A stretch of 64,000 nt of DNA from Streptomyces roseoverticillatus. GTDB taxonomy: Bacteria; Actinomycetota; Actinomycetes; Streptomycetales; Streptomycetaceae. Below the pieces are notes generated by a model. The model saw only the letters and a program-made list of their open reading frames with translations. It had not been told where the DNA came from and did not search any database. The stretch lies in assembly GCF_000719265.1 (NCBI RefSeq), contig NZ_JOFL01000031.1, positions 1 through 64,000 on the forward strand, in the 5' to 3' direction. The position numbers were made by a program, and so were the translations under genes. How positions within the stretch are numbered: the first letter of the stretch is position 1; each line of letters starts with the position of its first letter. Positions 6,964-14,734 of this stretch are shown piece by piece.

Positions 6964-8952
6964 TCAGCGCCCGCGCTCGGCGGCGGACCGCACGGGGAGG
7001 GCGCGGACCCCCGCCGCCGAGCGCAGCCACGCCTCGGTGGAGAGGGTGTGCACGAGCGCGGGGCGTACGGCGCCTTCCGTGCACGCCTCGGCGACGGCGG
7101 CCCGCAGACGGCCGGCGTCGGCCATGCCGTACCGGGCGAGTAGCAGGTCGTCGCACAGGGCGAGCAGTTCCGTGCGGTGGCGGCGGAACCCCTCGGAGAC
7201 CTCCGCGCCGGAATCCGGCTCCGTCGTGCGGCGCAGTACGGCATCGGGGACGAGGCCGCGCATCGCCTCCGCCAGCAGGGGGTCGCAGCGCCAGGGGGTG
7301 GCGCGCTCGTGCAGGCGCACCGCCAGGCACGCCTCCAGCACGCGGTCGTCGAGGAAGGGGTAGGCCGCGGTCAGGCCGGCGCCCGCCACGACCTGTCCGT
7401 CGATCCGGGAGCGGCGGCCGGCGGTCTGCGCCAGCATGACGGCCTCGTGCCGGCCGCGTGAGCCGGCGAGCGGGCGCGCGTCCGCCGCGGCCGCGCCGAG
7501 CAGGGCGCGGGCCGCCTCGGCGGCTTCCGCCGTGGCCCACGGCACCATGCGCAGGTCCGGCCCCCAGCCGGCCGGGCCGTCCGGGCCGGGCGGGGAGAGG
7601 AGGGCGCCGGCCTGGTCGCCGAGCCACGTGCGGTAGTCCCGGCGGTCCAGCAGCAGGTCCAGGACGGAGCGGGTGGGCCGGCGGCGCAGGATCCGGTGGG
7701 CGCGTGCGTGGCGCCAGCACGTGCGCGGGTGGCTGCGCGCCAGGTCGTGGAGGTAGGCGCGCCGTGCCCGCACTGCCTCGTCGCCGCCGTGCCCGCTGAG
7801 CCGTACGCGGCAGCCTTCGGCCGCCAGGAGCCCGGAGAGCGCGAGGACTTGGGCCTGGCTGCGCAGGCCCGGGTTGGGTTCGTCCGTGCCGGCGGGGCGC
7901 AGGAGGTCCGCGAACTGCGGGGGGCGCTGCCCGGGCGTCACGACGAGCCGCCGGGCGCCGGGCAGGTCGCGGGTGGCGAGGCCGGCCCATGCCGCGTCGT
8001 CGTCGCTCTGGTCGGTTCCCGTGCAGGTCACCGTGGTCAGGCCGGGCCGGTGCCGGTGGGCGAGGAAACACAGCGACATCGAGTCCAGGTCACCGGACAG
8101 GTCGCAGCCGATGCCGATGCCGATGCCGATGCCGATGCCGATGCCGATGCCGATGCCGATGCCGGTGCCGGGCGGCCCCTCGGCCCCTCCGGCCCTTGCA
8201 GCCCCTCCGGCCCCCGCGGATCCGGCAGTCCTCGCCGCCCCGGCAGCCCCTGCCGTCCCCGTGGCCCCTGCGGCCTCGATGCGGAACGCCACGGCCGTGG
8301 CCAGCGCGTCGCGCAGGAGCGGGGCGCCCCGGGACAGGGGCAGTTCCGGCTCGGGGGGAGTCCACCAGCGTGCGGTGCGGCTCCGCCCGCCGGCCCCGAT
8401 CAGCAGGCAGTCTCCCGGCGGCACCGCCCGGACCCCTTGCCACGGCGGCATGTCGGCCACGGGATGCGGCAGCGGCGGGTTCAGCAGCCGGGCCGCGAGC
8501 CACTGCCGGTCCAGACCGTTTCCGGTCAGGCGGGCCAGGACGTCGCACCGGTCGGCGGCCACGACGGTGCCTGCCAACGGCGCGAAGAAGACCCTCCGCA
8601 GCCCCGACGCGCTGCCCTGGACCCGGAGCATGCCGCCCGCCACGGCCACCGCGTGGAAGCTCCCCGGCAGGGCCGCGCCGATCCGGTCCAGGCGCGCCAC
8701 GCTCTCGCCGAGCCCCGCGGCCAGCCGGTTCAGCCGGCCCGCGGTGACCGGGCACTGGCCGATCACCGCGAGCCTCGCGCCGCCCGCCGCGCCGACCACG
8801 ATCTCGTCCGTGCTCCAGTGGCCCATCAGCCACGGCCGTCCCGACGCATGGGGGACGGACCGGGCGGCGAGGGGGCGCAGGAGCCCGGCCGCGAGGCTGC
8901 CGGCTTCGCTGTCGGGCAGCACCGCGAACCAGCGCGCACCGCAGCCGGACAC
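6964..8952 (-). CDS. Lasso peptide isopeptide-forming cyclase (asparagine synthetase B-like, LarC/McjC type)
   Basis: ATP-dependent enzyme of 662 aa that would adenylate an Asp/Glu side chain of the precursor and close a macrolactam with the core N-terminus. The N-terminal part (about 1-210) resembles the degenerate glutaminase-like domain of actinobacterial lasso cyclases, with GSFHAVAVAGGMLRVQGSASGLRRVFFA and GVRAVPPGDCLLIG. The synthetase part carries the PP-loop as LSGDLDS instead of the usual SGGLDS, followed by a later LSGHGGDEAV. Directly before the PP-loop is a 50-60-residue Ala/Gly-rich insert ending in nine Gly-Ile pairs. Start GTG at 8952 is preceded by AGGA that overlaps the precursor stop TAA, so translation is probably coupled. 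Confidence 0.9.
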   Translation of the reverse strand: MSGCGARWFAVLPDSEAGSLAAGLLRPLAARSVPHASGRPWLMGHWSTDEIVVGAAGGARLAVIGQCPVTAGRLNRLAAGLGESVARLDRIGAALPGSFHAVAVAGGMLRVQGSASGLRRVFFAPLAGTVVAADRCDVLARLTGNGLDRQWLAARLLNPPLPHPVADMPPWQGVRAVPPGDCLLIGAGGRSRTARWWTPPEPELPLSRGAPLLRDALATAVAFRIEAAGATGTAGAAGAARTAGSAGAGGAARAGGAEGPPGTGIGIGIGIGIGIGIGIGIGCDLSGDLDSMSLCFLAHRHRPGLTTVTCTGTDQSDDDAAWAGLATRDLPGARRLVVTPGQRPPQFADLLRPAGTDEPNPGLRSQAQVLALSGLLAAEGCRVRLSGHGGDEAVRARRAYLHDLARSHPRTCWRHARAHRILRRRPTRSVLDLLLDRRDYRTWLGDQAGALLSPPGPDGPAGWGPDLRMVPWATAEAAEAARALLGAAAADARPLAGSRGRHEAVMLAQTAGRRSRIDGQVVAGAGLTAAYPFLDDRVLEACLAVRLHERATPWRCDPLLAEAMRGLVPDAVLRRTTEPDSGAEVSEGFRRHRTELLALCDDLLLARYGMADAGRLRAAVAEACTEGAVRPALVHTLSTEAWLRSAAGVRALPVRSAAERGR
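8108..8161. repeat. Hexanucleotide microsatellite inside the cyclase gene
   Basis: Nine uninterrupted CCGATG units (plus strand) encode nine Gly-Ile pairs in the cyclase. Because the unit is six bases, copy-number change would lengthen or shorten the protein without a frameshift. The tract ends four residues before the PP-loop motif. Confidence 0.9.
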
Positions 8953-8962
8953 CCCGCTGTCC

Positions 8963-9100
8963 TTACCGGTCGCGCCGGCCGGAGGGGCCGTCCCGGAAGT
9001 CCCCCCGCCGGCCCTGCGTGTCCTCTTCGAAGGTGCCGGTCTCGACGAGCCCGGGCGATTCGCAGGTCTTCTTCTCGTCCACGGTCTTCTTCTCGTCCAC
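8963..9100 (-). CDS. Lasso peptide precursor, predicted core GRRGDFRDGPSGRRDR
   Basis: Unannotated 45-codon gene. The leader (about 29 aa) ends KKTCESPGLVETGTFEEDTQ, which aligns with the lasso leader consensus (Y/x-x-P-x-L-x-x-x-G-x-F-x-x-x-T-x) as in lariatin, with the expected Thr at position -2. The core begins with Gly1 and has Asp8, giving an eight-residue ring (GRRGDFRD) and an eight-residue tail. The usual Tyr of the YxxP motif is Cys here. GTG at 9100 follows GAGGTGG by five bases; an in-frame GTG at 9109 with AGGA upstream is an alternative. An in-frame TGA lies further upstream. The stop is 10 bp from the cyclase start. No RRE protein or leader peptidase gene is nearby. Confidence 0.85.
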   Translation of the reverse strand: MDEKKTVDEKKTCESPGLVETGTFEEDTQGRRGDFRDGPSGRRDR

Positions 9101-9312
9101 GGGATCCACCTCGGTCCTGACCGGTATTCAGGCTTCCCTTTGGGGGACTATTGCCAGCATCGCGCCGTAATTCCGTGATGCGCAAGTATCCGGCCTTACG
9201 CACGATCGGGTGAGTTTGCCCGACCTTCGCGTGGCGCGGAATTGCGCATACGCACCACGACCCGCCCGCGTCATCAGCCCGCAGGCGGGCATCCACCTGA
9301 ATCTCACGCCCG
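9101..9312. promoter_or_regulatory. Upstream region of the lasso unit
   Basis: About 210 bp between the flavoprotein gene end and the precursor. It is slightly less GC-rich than its surroundings. It is too short to hide both lasso B1 (about 85 aa) and B2 (about 140 aa) genes, and the ORFs here show no RRE or transglutaminase-like features. A promoter for the lasso unit must lie here, but I see no convincing -35/-10 pair. Confidence 0.4.
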
Positions 9313-10704
9313 TCAACTCGATTGTCCCCGAGCGTCCTTGACGGCCGCCGCCGCCCTGCGGGCCGCCACCAGCACCGGGTCCCACACCGGTGAGAACGGC
9401 GGGGCGTAGCCCAGGTCCAGAGCCGTCATCTGATCCACCGTCATGCGGGCCGTGAGGGCCACCGCCGCGACGTCCACCCGCTTCGCCGCGCCCTCGCGTC
9501 CCACGATCTGCACGCCCAGCAGCCGCCCCGTGCCGTGCTCGGCGAGCATCTTCACCGTCATCGGGCGCGCCCCGGGGTAGTAGCCGGCGCGGCTCGTGGA
9601 CTCGATGGTGGCCGTCACGCAGCGCAGGCCCTCCGCCCGCGCCTGGGCCTCCAGCAGGCCGGTCCGGGCGATCTCCAGGTCGCAGACCTTGCTGACGGCC
9701 GTGCCCACCACGCCGGGGAACGTCGCGTAGCCGCCGCCCACGTTGGTGCCGATGACCTGCCCGTGCTTGTTGGCGTGCGTGCCGAGGGCGATGTGGCGGG
9801 TGCGGCCGGAGACGAGGTCGAGGACCTCCACGCAGTCGCCGCCCGCCCAGACGTTCTCGTGGCCGCGCACCCGCATGGCCAGGTCCGTGAGCAGTCCGCC
9901 CGAGGTGCCCAGCGGCAGGCCCGCTTCACGGGCGAGCGCCGTCCCGGGGCGCACGCCGAGGCCGAGGACGACCACGTCGGCGGGGTGTTCGCGGGCGGCG
10001 GTGACGATGGCGCGGACCCGGCCGTCCGGGCCGGTCCGTACGGCCGTGACCTCGGTGTCCGTCACGACCTCGATGCCCATGCCGGTCATGGCCTCGCGCA
10101 CGAGCGCGCCCATGTCGGGGTCGAGGGTCGACATCGGCTGCGCGGAACGCTCGATCACCGTCACCGTCCAGCCGCGCCGGACGAGCGCCTCCGCGGCCTC
10201 CACGCCGATGTACCCCGCGCCGACCACCACCGCCCTGCGGTCCGCCGCGCCGCCGTCGAGCGCGGCGACGAGCGCCCGGCCGTCGTCCAGGGTCTGCACC
10301 CCGTGCACGCCCGGGGCGTCGATGCCCTCCAGGGGCGGCCGGACGGGGCGGGCGCCGGTCGCGAGGACGAGGTGGTCGAAGCCGTGCCAGCGCTCCGTAC
10401 CGGACTCCAGGTCGCGTGCGAGAATGCGCTGCCGGTCGAGGTCGAGCCCGGTCACTTCCGTGCGCATCCGTACGTCGATGCCGCGGGCGCGGTGCTCCTC
10501 CGGCGTCCGGGCGACGAGCGCGTCCGGGCCGCCGACCACGCCGCCCGCCCAGTACGGGATGCCGCACGCCGAGTATGACGTGTGCCGGCCGCGCTCGAAC
10601 GCGACGATCTCCAGCTCGTCCGGCTTCCTGAGCCGGCGCGCCCGGGACGCGGCGGACATGCCCGCCGCGTCGCCTCCGACGACCACCAGTCGCTGTGCGG
10701 CCAT
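9313..10704 (-). CDS. CoA-disulfide-reductase-like FAD/NAD(P)-dependent oxidoreductase
   Basis: Flavoprotein of 463 aa. The FAD Rossmann motif is at residues about 6-20 (LVVVGGDAAGMSAA). Cys47 sits in SYSACGIPYW, the single-cysteine redox motif of CoA-disulfide reductases and NADH oxidases. A second NAD(P) motif appears as AVVVGAGYIGVEAAEAL, and the dimerisation domain is C-terminal (ARMTVDQMTALDLGYAPPFSPVWDP). Likely reaction: reduction of CoA or related disulfides, or oxygen, with NAD(P)H. It lies 43 bp downstream of pcaG and may be co-transcribed with the protocatechuate genes; a link to CoA-dependent aromatic catabolism is inference. Confidence 0.93.
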   Translation of the reverse strand: MAAQRLVVVGGDAAGMSAASRARRLRKPDELEIVAFERGRHTSYSACGIPYWAGGVVGGPDALVARTPEEHRARGIDVRMRTEVTGLDLDRQRILARDLESGTERWHGFDHLVLATGARPVRPPLEGIDAPGVHGVQTLDDGRALVAALDGGAADRRAVVVGAGYIGVEAAEALVRRGWTVTVIERSAQPMSTLDPDMGALVREAMTGMGIEVVTDTEVTAVRTGPDGRVRAIVTAAREHPADVVVLGLGVRPGTALAREAGLPLGTSGGLLTDLAMRVRGHENVWAGGDCVEVLDLVSGRTRHIALGTHANKHGQVIGTNVGGGYATFPGVVGTAVSKVCDLEIARTGLLEAQARAEGLRCVTATIESTSRAGYYPGARPMTVKMLAEHGTGRLLGVQIVGREGAAKRVDVAAVALTARMTVDQMTALDLGYAPPFSPVWDPVLVAARRAAAAVKDARGQSS

Positions 10705-10747
10705 GTCCGCTCCTCCCGTTCCCCGGTCCCGGTCGCCCGGTCTCCGC

Positions 10748-11287
10748 TCAGTCTCCGGCACTCCAGTCCAGGAAGACCGTCTCGCCGTCCCCCTGCAGCT
10801 GCACGTCGAAGCGGTACGCGGTCCGCCGCCCGGCCTCGGGCCGCGCCAGCAGCGTGGCCCGCCGGTCCGCCGGCAGCGCCGCCAGCAGCGCGTCTCCGGG
10901 CGGCTCGGTGACGTACACCCGGGTGAACAGGTGCCGGTCCAGGCCCCGGGCGTGGACGCACAGGGCCAGGTACGGCGCGCCGCCCGGCAGCAGCGTGCGC
11001 AGGACGTAGTGCCCGTCCCGGTCGGTGGGCACGCGGGCCCAGCCGGTGAACGTCTCCCCGTCGCGGTGCAGGCTGCCCGGCGCGCCGGCGAGCGAGCCGT
11101 CGGGGGCGGCCTGCCAGAACTCCAGGAGCGCGTCGGGCACGGGCGCGCCCTCCCCGTCGCGGACATGGCCGTGCAGGGTCACGGCGGCCGGGTGCCCGGC
11201 CGGGGCCGCGTCGCCGCCGCCCGGGAAGGGCAGGGCGGTGCCGTAGTAGGGGCCGATGGTCTGGGACGGGGTGGGGGGCAGCAGCAT
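10748..11287 (-). CDS. pcaG: Protocatechuate 3,4-dioxygenase alpha subunit
   Basis: Alpha subunit (179 aa) of the intradiol dioxygenase that opens protocatechuate to 3-carboxy-cis,cis-muconate. The N-terminal PTPSQTIGPYYG is characteristic of intradiol dioxygenases, and the beta-sandwich core follows (VTLHGHVRDGEGAPVPDALLEFWQA). As in other PcaG proteins it lacks the full set of iron ligands, which reside in PcaH. The ATG overlaps the pcaH stop by one base (TGATG), implying translational coupling. Confidence 0.96.
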   Translation of the reverse strand: MLLPPTPSQTIGPYYGTALPFPGGGDAAPAGHPAAVTLHGHVRDGEGAPVPDALLEFWQAAPDGSLAGAPGSLHRDGETFTGWARVPTDRDGHYVLRTLLPGGAPYLALCVHARGLDRHLFTRVYVTEPPGDALLAALPADRRATLLARPEAGRRTAYRFDVQLQGDGETVFLDWSAGD

Positions 11288-12027
11288 CAGCGGGCCCCTT
11301 CGGTCCAGGTCGCGGACGGGCCGTCCAGGACGATGTCCCAGCGATAGCCGAGGGAGCGGCCGGGCTCGCCCAGCGCGCGGTCCAGGGCGCTGACCAGCCG
11401 GGCGCGGGCCGCCGCGTCGCTGACGGCGTTCCGGATGATGTCGTCGGGCAGGAGCGGGTCGCCGGGGAAGTACATCTGGGTCACGAGCCGCTGCGTGAAC
11501 GCCGTGCCGAAGAGCGAGAAGTGCAGGTGGGCGGCGCGCCAGGCGTCGTTCGCACCGCCCAGCGGGTAGGCGCCGGGCCGGATGGTGACGAAGCGGTAGC
11601 GGCCGTCGCCGTCGGTGAGGCAGCGGCCCGCGCCGGTGAAGTGGGGGTCGAGCGGGGCGGGGTGGCGGTCGAGGGGGTGGGCGTAGCGGCCCGCGGCGTT
11701 GGCCTGCCACAGCTCCACGAGCTGGCCGCGCACGGGACGGCCCCGGCGGTCCGTGACCCGCCCGGCGACGACGATGCGCTCGCCGACCGGCTCGCCGCGG
11801 TGCTGCCGGGTGAGGTCGTGGTCGAGGGGCCCGACGTCGGCCGTCCCGAAGACGGGACCGCTCAGCTCGGCGGTTCCGGGAGCGACGGGCATGGGCACGG
11901 GCACGGCCGGCCGGAGGGGAGCCCGGAGGGCGACGGCCCGCGCTGCGGCGGCGAAGGCGCTGTCCCCGGAGTCCGTTGGGCGTATCTGTTCCTGCGCGGG
12001 ACGCGGTGCGGGTTCAGAGAGGGCCAT
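11287..12027 (-). CDS. pcaH: Protocatechuate 3,4-dioxygenase beta subunit
   Basis: Catalytic iron-binding subunit (246 aa). The intradiol domain is seen as GRVTDRRGRPVRGQLVELWQANAAGRY, and the non-haem Fe(III) site residues are recognisable: Tyr in AGRYAHP, Tyr in DGRYRFVTIRPGAYP, and the His-x-His in WRAAHLHFSLFG. It forms the alpha/beta protomer with PcaG. The order pcaH-pcaG is the common one. It follows pobA by about 55 bp on the same strand, fitting the sequence 4-hydroxybenzoate to protocatechuate to ring opening. Confidence 0.96.
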   Translation of the reverse strand: MALSEPAPRPAQEQIRPTDSGDSAFAAAARAVALRAPLRPAVPVPMPVAPGTAELSGPVFGTADVGPLDHDLTRQHRGEPVGERIVVAGRVTDRRGRPVRGQLVELWQANAAGRYAHPLDRHPAPLDPHFTGAGRCLTDGDGRYRFVTIRPGAYPLGGANDAWRAAHLHFSLFGTAFTQRLVTQMYFPGDPLLPDDIIRNAVSDAAARARLVSALDRALGEPGRSLGYRWDIVLDGPSATWTEGAR

Positions 12028-12081
12028 GGACCTGATCTACCCCGGGGCGCCCCCGGTGATCCCGCCCGGCCTGCCGTCAGG

Positions 12082-13272
12082 TCAGACCAGCGGTGCGCCC
12101 GCATAGTTCTCGGCCAGTTCGGCCGCGGCCGCCGTGGGGCCCGTGACCCGGCGCAGCCACGTCAGCTGCATGGCGCGGTCGTACGCGTCGGCGCCCGGCG
12201 CCGCGTGCAGCATCGTCGTCAGCTCGTGCGAGAAGAACTGCGCCTGCCACACGCGGCGCAGGCAGTTGTCCGAATACCGGTCGAGGAGCGCGGCCGAGCC
12301 GGTGCGGTGCCAGTGCGCGAACGCCCGGGCCATGGTGACGACGTCCCCGAAGGCCAGGTTGAGGCCCTTGGCGGCGCTCGGCGGCACGATGTGCGCCGCG
12401 TCCCCCGCGAGCAGCAGCCGCCCGTACCGCATCGGCTCGATCACCTGGCTGCGCAGGCCGCTCACCGATTTGGCGAGGACGGGCCCGCGCCGCAGCCGCC
12501 AGTTCCCGGCGGCCAGCCGGACGTCCAGCTCGTCCCAGACGCGGTCGTCCGGCCAGTCGCGGGGATCGGTGCCGTTGGGCACCTGCAGGTAGAGCCGTGA
12601 GACGGCGGGGGAGCGCATGCTGTGCAGCGCGAAGCCCCGCTCGTGGCCGGCGAGCAGCAGCTCGTCGCTGGAGGGCGGCACGTCCGCGAGGATGCCGAGC
12701 CACGAGTACGGGTACGTGCGCGCGTGCATCGACACCGCGCCCGCGGGCAGGGCACGCCGGGAAGCGCCGTACGAGCCGTCGCAGCCCGCCACGAACTCGC
12801 ACTCCAGCGTGCCTTCCTGGCCGCCCCGCCCCCCTTGTCCTCCCCGGACGAAGCGGACGAGCGGCTGCTCGCCGTCGGCCTTCTCGACGGCGACCACCCG
12901 CGTGTCGAACAGCAGCGGCGGCCCGCCGGCCAGCTGAAGGGCGATCAGGTCCTTGACCACCTCGGTCTGCGGATAGATCGTCACCGTCCGGCCGCCGGTC
13001 CGGGACGGCAGGTCCACCCGGTGCGCCTCGCCCTCGAAGCGCAGCTCGAAGCCGCGGTGGGTCAGCCCCTCGCGGTCCAGCCGGTCCCCCGCGCCGCACT
13101 CCCGCAGGATGTCCACCGAACCCTGCTCCAGGATCCCGGCGCGCTGCCGCCGCTCGACGTACGCGCGGTCGCGGGTCTCCAGGACGACGCAGTCCACGCC
13201 CGCCCGGTGCAGCAGCCGGGCGAGCAGCAGGCCGGCCGGGCCGGCCCCGATGATGCCGACGGTGGTACGCAT
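12082..13272 (-). CDS. pobA: 4-hydroxybenzoate 3-monooxygenase
   Basis: Flavoprotein monooxygenase of 396 aa converting 4-hydroxybenzoate, NAD(P)H and O2 to protocatechuate, the substrate of PcaGH. The FAD motif is at the N-terminus (VGIIGAGPAGLLLARLLHRAGVDCVVLE), followed by RDRAYVERRQRAGILEQGSVD, and the GD motif for the ribityl chain is LLLAGDAAHIVPPSAAKGLNLAFGDV. Length and motif spacing match PobA closely. It lies between pcaF and pcaHG on the minus strand. Confidence 0.96.
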   Translation of the reverse strand: MRTTVGIIGAGPAGLLLARLLHRAGVDCVVLETRDRAYVERRQRAGILEQGSVDILRECGAGDRLDREGLTHRGFELRFEGEAHRVDLPSRTGGRTVTIYPQTEVVKDLIALQLAGGPPLLFDTRVVAVEKADGEQPLVRFVRGGQGGRGGQEGTLECEFVAGCDGSYGASRRALPAGAVSMHARTYPYSWLGILADVPPSSDELLLAGHERGFALHSMRSPAVSRLYLQVPNGTDPRDWPDDRVWDELDVRLAAGNWRLRRGPVLAKSVSGLRSQVIEPMRYGRLLLAGDAAHIVPPSAAKGLNLAFGDVVTMARAFAHWHRTGSAALLDRYSDNCLRRVWQAQFFSHELTTMLHAAPGADAYDRAMQLTWLRRVTGPTAAAAELAENYAGAPLV

Positions 13273-13344
13273 GTGCGGGCAACCTCCCCGGAGAGCGAGC
13301 GCCGTACGCGTCCTCGGCGTGCGCGCGTCCCGGGCGGGCGGTCC

Positions 13345-14538
13345 TCAGCGTTCGAGGACCAGCGCCTGCCCCTGCCCCACGCCGATGCACAGTGCGGCCA
13401 GCCCCGTGCCCGAGCCCGCCGCGGCGAGCTGATGGGCGACCGACCCCGCGAGGCGCGCGCCGGAGCAGCCCAGCGGGTGGCCGATGGCGATCGCGCCGCC
13501 ACGGGGGTTGACGATCCCCGTGTCGAGCTCCGGCCACTCCTCGAAGCATCCCAGGACCTGTGCCGCGTATGCCTCGTTGAGCTCGAAATATGTCACGTCC
13601 GCAAAGGTGCGCCCGGCCTTGGCGAGGACGCGCCGCACGGCTTCCACCGGCCCGAGCCCGTAGAGGTCCGGCTCGATGCCGGTGACCGCGGACGCCCGGA
13701 TCCGCGCGAGCGGCTCGCGGCCCGTCTCGCGCAGCCCTTCCTCATCGCACAGCAGCAGCGCCGCCGCGCCGTCGTTGAGCGGCGAGGCGTTGCCCGCAGT
13801 GACCGTGCCGCCGTCCTTGCGGAAGGCCGGTTTCAGGCGGGCGAGGGCCTCCATGGAGGTGTTGTCGCGGATCGTCTCGTCCCGCGGCAGCGCCACGCCC
13901 GGCAGCGGGACGACCTCGGCGTCGAACGCGCCCTCCGCCCACGCCCGCGCCGCCTTCCGGTGGCTGGCGAGCGCGTAGGCGTCCTGCTGCTCCCGCGTGA
14001 TGCCGTACTTGTCCGCGATCAGCTCGGCGCCCTCGCCCAGCGACGTCGTCCACCGCTCCGGCATCGCCGGGTTCGTCATCCGCCAGCCGAGCGTGGTCGA
14101 GTACAGCTCCTGGTGGGCCGTGGGGAAGGCCCGCTCCGGCTTCGGCATGACGTAGGGCGCGCGGGTCATGGACTCCACGCCGCCCGCCACGACCACCGAC
14201 GCGTCGCCGAGGGCGATCGTCCGGTACGCGTGGACGACGGCCTCCAGGCCCGAGGCGCACAGCCGGTTGACCGTCATGCCCGGCACGGTCACCGGCAGCC
14301 CGGACAGCAGCACGGCCATCCGGCCCACGTTGCGGTTCTCCTCGCCGGCGCCGTTGGCGTTGCCGAAGACGACGTCGTCGATCCGGGCCGGGTCGAGCGC
14401 GGGGCTGCGGCCGACGACCGAGCGGACGACGTGCGCGGCGAGGTCGTCCGGGCGCACGGAGGCGAGGGCCCCGCCGTACTTGCCGACCGGGGTGCGCACG
14501 GCGTCGACGACGTAGACGTCCCGGATGCGGTCGTTCAT
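13345..14538 (-). CDS. pcaF: Beta-ketoadipyl-CoA / acetyl-CoA thiolase
   Basis: Thiolase of 397 aa. The N-terminal acyl-accepting cysteine is in VNRLCASGLEAVVHAYR, and the C-terminal catalytic motifs are NPRGGAIAIGHPLGCSGARL and CIGVGQGQALVLER. From context with pobA and pcaHG I assign it to the last step of the beta-ketoadipate pathway (3-oxoadipyl-CoA to succinyl-CoA and acetyl-CoA), although other degradative thiolases look similar. The ATG at 14538 follows GGGAGGAG; upstream in-frame codons would overlap that site. It heads the minus-strand aromatic gene run. Confidence 0.88.
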   Translation of the reverse strand: MNDRIRDVYVVDAVRTPVGKYGGALASVRPDDLAAHVVRSVVGRSPALDPARIDDVVFGNANGAGEENRNVGRMAVLLSGLPVTVPGMTVNRLCASGLEAVVHAYRTIALGDASVVVAGGVESMTRAPYVMPKPERAFPTAHQELYSTTLGWRMTNPAMPERWTTSLGEGAELIADKYGITREQQDAYALASHRKAARAWAEGAFDAEVVPLPGVALPRDETIRDNTSMEALARLKPAFRKDGGTVTAGNASPLNDGAAALLLCDEEGLRETGREPLARIRASAVTGIEPDLYGLGPVEAVRRVLAKAGRTFADVTYFELNEAYAAQVLGCFEEWPELDTGIVNPRGGAIAIGHPLGCSGARLAGSVAHQLAAAGSGTGLAALCIGVGQGQALVLER

Positions 14539-14578
14539 GGCACTCCTCCCGCGGGGCCCCGCCACCGGGGCCGCCGTG

Positions 14579-14592
14579 TGAACTGCTGTTCA
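14579..14592. promoter_or_regulatory. Candidate operator upstream of pcaF
   Basis: TGAACTGCTGTTCA is an inverted repeat (TGAAC/GTTCA arms, four-base centre) located 41 bp upstream of the pcaF start and between pcaF and the divergent cgoX. It could bind an IclR- or TetR-type regulator of aromatic catabolism. No regulator gene of that kind is adjacent. Confidence 0.4.
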
Positions 14593-14734
14593 ACCCTGCT
14601 GTTCCTGGCCGGCCGCTGCCGAGTCTTCGGGCTGTCTCCGGCCGCTGTCAATGGGTAACCGGCCGATCGGTCGGTCGGGAGGCGGGACAGAGGGCGGCGG
14701 AAGGCCGTTTGGGGCCGTTTGAGAGAGTGGTCCC

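Noticed and set aside
8826..9296. Alternative minus-strand reading frame across the lasso precursor
   Set aside because: It is Arg-rich shadow translation (repeats of RGREED) with no ribosome site; the frame of the 45-codon precursor fits the lasso consensus.
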